A stretch of 8,283 bases of DNA from Atopobium sp. Its GTDB lineage: Bacteria; Actinomycetota; Coriobacteriia; Coriobacteriales; Atopobiaceae. Under the pieces are notes generated by a model. The model saw only the letters and a program-made list of their open reading frames with translations, ran no database searches and had not been told where the DNA came from. Shown in pieces: positions 6,371-8,283 of this stretch. Each line of letters begins with the position of its first letter. Position 1 is the stretch's first letter. The DNA lies in NCBI GenBank assembly GCA_015259045.1, contig JABZHD010000038.1, positions 1-8,283 of the forward strand, read 5' to 3'. Position numbers and translations under genes: made by a program.

Positions 6371-6408
6371 GTCGCGAGAAGAACGTGAATTTTCAAACTA
6401 CCCGCGAC
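6371..6408 (-). repeat. Inverted repeat in the efp leader
   Basis: GTCGCGGG (6408-6401, minus strand) pairs with CTCGCGAC (6378-6371) over 8 bp including one G-U pair, with a 22-base loop. It lies 25 bases before the efp start and downstream of the candidate promoter, so it would be in the leader RNA. There is no U-run after it. Function unknown. Confidence 0.3.
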
Positions 6409-6425
6409 ACGTATATGCATGTTGG

Positions 6426-6434
6426 ATTTTATCA
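6426..6434 (-). promoter_or_regulatory. Candidate extended -10 promoter for efp
   Basis: TGATAAAAT on the minus strand fits the extended -10 pattern TGnTATAAT with one mismatch. No good -35 is visible 16-18 bases upstream, which an extended -10 can tolerate. Transcription would begin near 6419, giving a leader of about 70 bases that contains the 6371-6408 inverted repeat. Confidence 0.35.
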
Positions 6435-6435
6435 G

Positions 6436-6469
6436 TTTCACGCCTTCCGTGCTGGCGGCTCTTGTGAAA
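6436..6469 (-). repeat. Inverted repeat after the DUF956 gene
   Basis: TTTCAC and GTGAAA flank an inner GCC/GGC pair, giving an interrupted stem that starts 13 bases after the DUF956 stop codon. It could end the PTS transcript, but no U-run follows, and it abuts the candidate efp -10 element. Weakly supported as a terminator. Confidence 0.3.
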
Positions 6470-6482
6470 ATGCAAAATTTGC

Positions 6483-6890
6483 TTACTTCTTTTTAATAAA
6501 ACTCTCTTTAATAAGGCGAGGAAGCTGTGGAATTGCCATGAGTCCATGCTTAAAGACAAACCAGAAGTTTGGAGAACGTACGAGTTTCTCCTCCCCTATA
6601 TAGGTGCGAATTGCCCTCAATGTTGCTTTATTGTCTCGCGTAGAAAACGAGTAGTTACCATTGCTTTTAGTAAAGATAGCAAAGCGAGAAATGCTTTTGG
6701 TGCGTCCCATAACCGAAGCTGCCACATGATCTATCTGGTCCCAGGGAATCTGAATGTAATCTTCAGGATTTTTTTGGTTGTAGAACTCAAAGGCCTTATT
6801 GCCAATAAGGATATCGCCATACGTAGCAAGCCCATGAAATGACGTTGCCTTTGCGGTGAAATCGACCGTGCTGTTTTGAGACTGAGCCAT
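6483..6890 (-). CDS. manO: DUF956 family protein, ManO-type regulator of mannose PTS
   Basis: A 135-residue soluble protein matching the DUF956 family, whose members lie beside mannose-family PTS operons in lactic acid bacteria and Listeria and are named ManO, with a proposed role in regulating the operon. Recognisable family segments are VDFTAKATSFHGLATYGDILIGNKAFEFYN split as VDFTAKATSFHGLA and GDILIGNKAFEFYN (about 9-38), YIQIPWDQIDHVAASVMG (45-62), SRFAIFTKSNGNYSFSTRD (68-86) and ATLRAIRTYIG. The strand-rich pattern with the IPW motif resembles a PH-like fold, which is inference. There is no DNA-binding helix-turn-helix that I can see. The C-terminus is basic (LIKESFIKKK). The ATG at 6890 has AAAGGA upstream. 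It is separated from manZ by an intrinsic terminator. Confidence 0.82.
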   Translation of the reverse strand: MAQSQNSTVDFTAKATSFHGLATYGDILIGNKAFEFYNQKNPEDYIQIPWDQIDHVAASVMGRTKSISRFAIFTKSNGNYSFSTRDNKATLRAIRTYIGEEKLVRSPNFWFVFKHGLMAIPQLPRLIKESFIKKK

Positions 6891-6901
6891 ACAATCCTTT
6901 C

Positions 6902-6937
6902 AAAAATGGGTCGCACCCATTATAGAGCGCGACCCAT
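6902..6937 (-). terminator. Intrinsic terminator or attenuator between manZ and manO
   Basis: On the minus strand ATGGGTCGC (6937-6929) pairs perfectly over 9 bp with GCGACCCAT (6914-6906), with a 14-base loop, and the last stem T is followed by four more (6905-6902). The loop contains a perfect TATAAT (6924-6919), though without a convincing -35, and a second GGGT that can pair with the ACCC arm in a smaller hairpin. It ends 11 bases before the manO start, so readthrough or a local promoter must supply manO transcription. Confidence 0.72.
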
Positions 6938-6951
6938 ATTCGTGCGGAGTT

Positions 6952-6969
6952 GAGTACTAGAGCGTACTC
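6952..6969 (-). repeat. Small hairpin after the manZ stop codon
   Basis: GAGTAC and GTACTC make a perfect 6-bp stem with a 6-base loop, seven bases past the manZ stop. No U-run follows. It may protect the 3' end of the PTS message or be incidental; it lies upstream of the stronger terminator at 6902-6937. Confidence 0.3.
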
Positions 6970-6976
6970 TTACTCA

Positions 6977-7894
6977 TTACATAAAGCCAAGGAGTCGACC
7001 AATAATACCAACGGCAAAGAGAGCCAGGATGATAGCAATTGGAGAGACCTTCTTCTTAAGCAGTGAGCAGCAGAGCAGTGTCAGACCAACAGCTGCCAGT
7101 CCAGGAACAAGGGAATCAAGGTTGGACTGAAGTGTGGTTACCTTCACTGGATCAAGACCGTTTGGTCCAAGTGCAGCGTAAAGCTTTAATGCCTGGTGCA
7201 TTCCCTCTACTCCTGAAGGAATACTTGTCCAATCAATGTAGGCCCCTGCCTGCTGAGGAATGGTAGAAACAACTGGGGTAAATGAAATTGAAACCCAGCG
7301 CTGTACCAGGGCGCCAATGATAAACATACCAAGAATAGAAGCACCCTCGGTAATCTTGCCCAGCATGCCGCCAGAAAGATCGGAAGAGATTGAGGCACCT
7401 GCCTTGTAGCCAAACTCCTGGGTGTACCACAGGAAGGAAAGGCGGATGACGTTCCACAGAACAAAGAAAAGAATAGGGCCAAGTGCAGAACCACCAGCGG
7501 CAATAGATGCGCCGAGTGCTCCAAGAATTGGACGGACAGTAAACCAGAAGACTGGATCGCCAACACCAGCCAGAGGACCCATCATACCTACCTTGACGCC
7601 CTGAATTGCAACGTCATCAATAGGCTCGCCATTAGCGCGTCCCTCCTCCAGTGCAAGGGTAACACCCATGACTGGCGCAGAAACATAAGGATGAGTATTG
7701 TAGAACTCAAGATGGCGCTTAAGAGCGGCTACCTGGTCTTCTTTGTTTGGATAGAGCTTTTTGATGGCAGGAATTATTGAGAATGCCCAACCACCATTCT
7801 GCATACGCTCGTAGTTCCAAGAACCCTGAAGGAACTGATGACGAAGAGCAACAGACATACGGTCTTTCTTAGAAAGCTGAATCTTATTCTCCAT
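6977..7894 (-). CDS. manZ: PTS system mannose-family IID component
   Basis: The IID subunit joins IIC to form the membrane channel of the mannose-family phosphotransferase system, which imports and phosphorylates mannose, glucose, fructose or amino sugars. The 305 residues show the cytoplasmic N-terminal helices (LSKKDRMSVALRHQFLQGSWNYERMQ split as LSKKDRMSVALRHQFLQ and GSWNYERMQNGGWAF), the conserved HPYVSAPVMGVTLALEE segment, the IID signature GPLAGVGDPVFW, and hydrophobic spans near ALGPILFFVLWNVIRLSFLW, ILGMFIIGALVQ and two at the C-terminus (LVPGLAAVGLTLLCC; PIAIILALFAVGIIGRLLGF). I chose ATG at 7894 because AAGGAG (7905-7910) is ten bases upstream; the GTG at 7903 is only one base from it. 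It follows manY by 21 bases. Confidence 0.94.
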   Translation of the reverse strand: MENKIQLSKKDRMSVALRHQFLQGSWNYERMQNGGWAFSIIPAIKKLYPNKEDQVAALKRHLEFYNTHPYVSAPVMGVTLALEEGRANGEPIDDVAIQGVKVGMMGPLAGVGDPVFWFTVRPILGALGASIAAGGSALGPILFFVLWNVIRLSFLWYTQEFGYKAGASISSDLSGGMLGKITEGASILGMFIIGALVQRWVSISFTPVVSTIPQQAGAYIDWTSIPSGVEGMHQALKLYAALGPNGLDPVKVTTLQSNLDSLVPGLAAVGLTLLCCSLLKKKVSPIAIILALFAVGIIGRLLGFM

Positions 7895-7904
7895 TAGTTT
7901 CACA

Positions 7905-7910
7905 CTCCTT
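7905..7910 (-). promoter_or_regulatory. Shine-Dalgarno sequence deciding the manZ start
   Basis: AAGGAG on the minus strand lies ten bases before ATG at 7894 and one base before the in-frame GTG at 7903. One base is too close for initiation, so the ATG is preferred. Confidence 0.75.
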
Positions 7911-7915
7911 CAGAA

Positions 7916-8283
7916 TTAGTAGTTGTCGATAATATCGCCGAGTGGATCGCCAGATCCGCCACCTGCGCCGCCACCCTGCTTAGCAAGGTCTTTAAGACCA
8001 ATGTAGAGAATAGCAAGGCAAACGCCAATGACGCCAAGAGCAATAAGGGTAAGCTGGTTGATAGCTGCAAGAACAAAGCCCAGTGCAAAGAATGGCCAAA
8101 CTTCGCGAGTAGCCATCATATTGATAACCATTGCATAACCGACAGCAGCAACCATACCGCCGCCAACTGCCATACCACCAGTAAGCCACTTAGGCATTGC
8201 GTTTAGGGCGTCAGTGACAATAGCTGGGTCAATAAAGCAAAGAGCAGCTGCAGGAACAGCAATACGTGCGCCCTGCATAAAAA
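7916..8283 (-). CDS. manY: PTS system mannose-family IIC component, C-terminal part, cut by the window edge
   Basis: IIC is the sugar-conducting integral membrane subunit of the mannose-family PTS and works with IID encoded next. The frame is open from the right edge and ends with TAA at 7916; the visible ~121 codons are under half of a usual ~265-residue protein. Family motifs include FMQGARIAVPAAALC, MPKWLTGGMAVGGGMVAAVG, the highly conserved YAMVINMMATREVWPFFALGF and LTLIALGVIGVCLAILYIGL, forming the last membrane helices. The C-terminus is a glycine-rich tail (about residues KQGGGAGGGSGDPLGDII) that is cytoplasmic by family topology. The Met at 8278 is internal; the true start, the IIAB gene and the operon promoter lie outside the window. 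Confidence 0.94.
   Translation of the reverse strand, partial: FMQGARIAVPAAALCFIDPAIVTDALNAMPKWLTGGMAVGGGMVAAVGYAMVINMMATREVWPFFALGFVLAAINQLTLIALGVIGVCLAILYIGLKDLAKQGGGAGGGSGDPLGDIIDNY

Noticed and set aside
7207..7566. A 119-codon minus-strand frame inside manZ
   Set aside because: It is an out-of-frame reading of the manZ membrane segments; hydrophobic composition comes from the underlying codons.
1..8283. Mobile element, CRISPR, prophage or defence island
   Set aside because: All genes are conserved housekeeping or transport genes on one strand, tightly spaced, with no transposase, integrase, direct-repeat array, tRNA or composition break seen by eye.

Overview
This window is a stretch of core chromosome carrying eleven protein genes, all on the minus strand, so transcription runs from the right end to the left end. 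Base composition is moderate by eye. The gene content combines an actinobacterial order (tlyA, NAD kinase, recN, then pyrG, as in mycobacteria) with a Firmicutes-like efp / Asp23 / nusB block and a mannose-family PTS followed by a DUF956 (ManO) gene. That mix best fits a host-associated, low-to-mid GC actinobacterium of the Coriobacteriia (Atopobium/Lancefieldella/Olsenella type). The placement is an inference from gene order and protein style, not a database result.

Layout, in order of transcription. (1) 8283-6483, sugar uptake: the 3' end of a mannose-family PTS IIC gene, the complete IID gene, a strong intrinsic-terminator hairpin, then the DUF956/ManO gene. (2) 6482-6347: intergenic region with a candidate extended -10 promoter and inverted repeats. 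(3) 6346-3673, translation and RNA housekeeping: efp; two hairpins; then a tightly packed run of Asp23-family gene, nusB (TTG start with a strong Shine-Dalgarno sequence), xseB and tlyA, with gaps of 2 and 2 bases and a 1-base overlap. (4) 3672-1055, DNA repair: NAD kinase and recN, 11 bases apart, preceded by a perfect Gram-positive LexA (SOS) box whose first base is the last base of the tlyA stop codon. (5) 1054-1: an untranslated leader with two mutually exclusive hairpins, one covering the ribosome binding site, then the first 306 codons of pyrG (CTP synthase), which runs off the left edge.

No tRNA, rRNA, CRISPR array, insertion sequence, phage gene or other sign of transfer was seen, and no wholly new multi-gene system is apparent. 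The points of interest are regulatory: the SOS box that should put NAD kinase as well as recN under LexA; the competing-hairpin leader of pyrG; the terminator that separates the PTS genes from ManO; an xseB with no adjacent xseA; and acidic C-terminal tails on both NusB and XseB.
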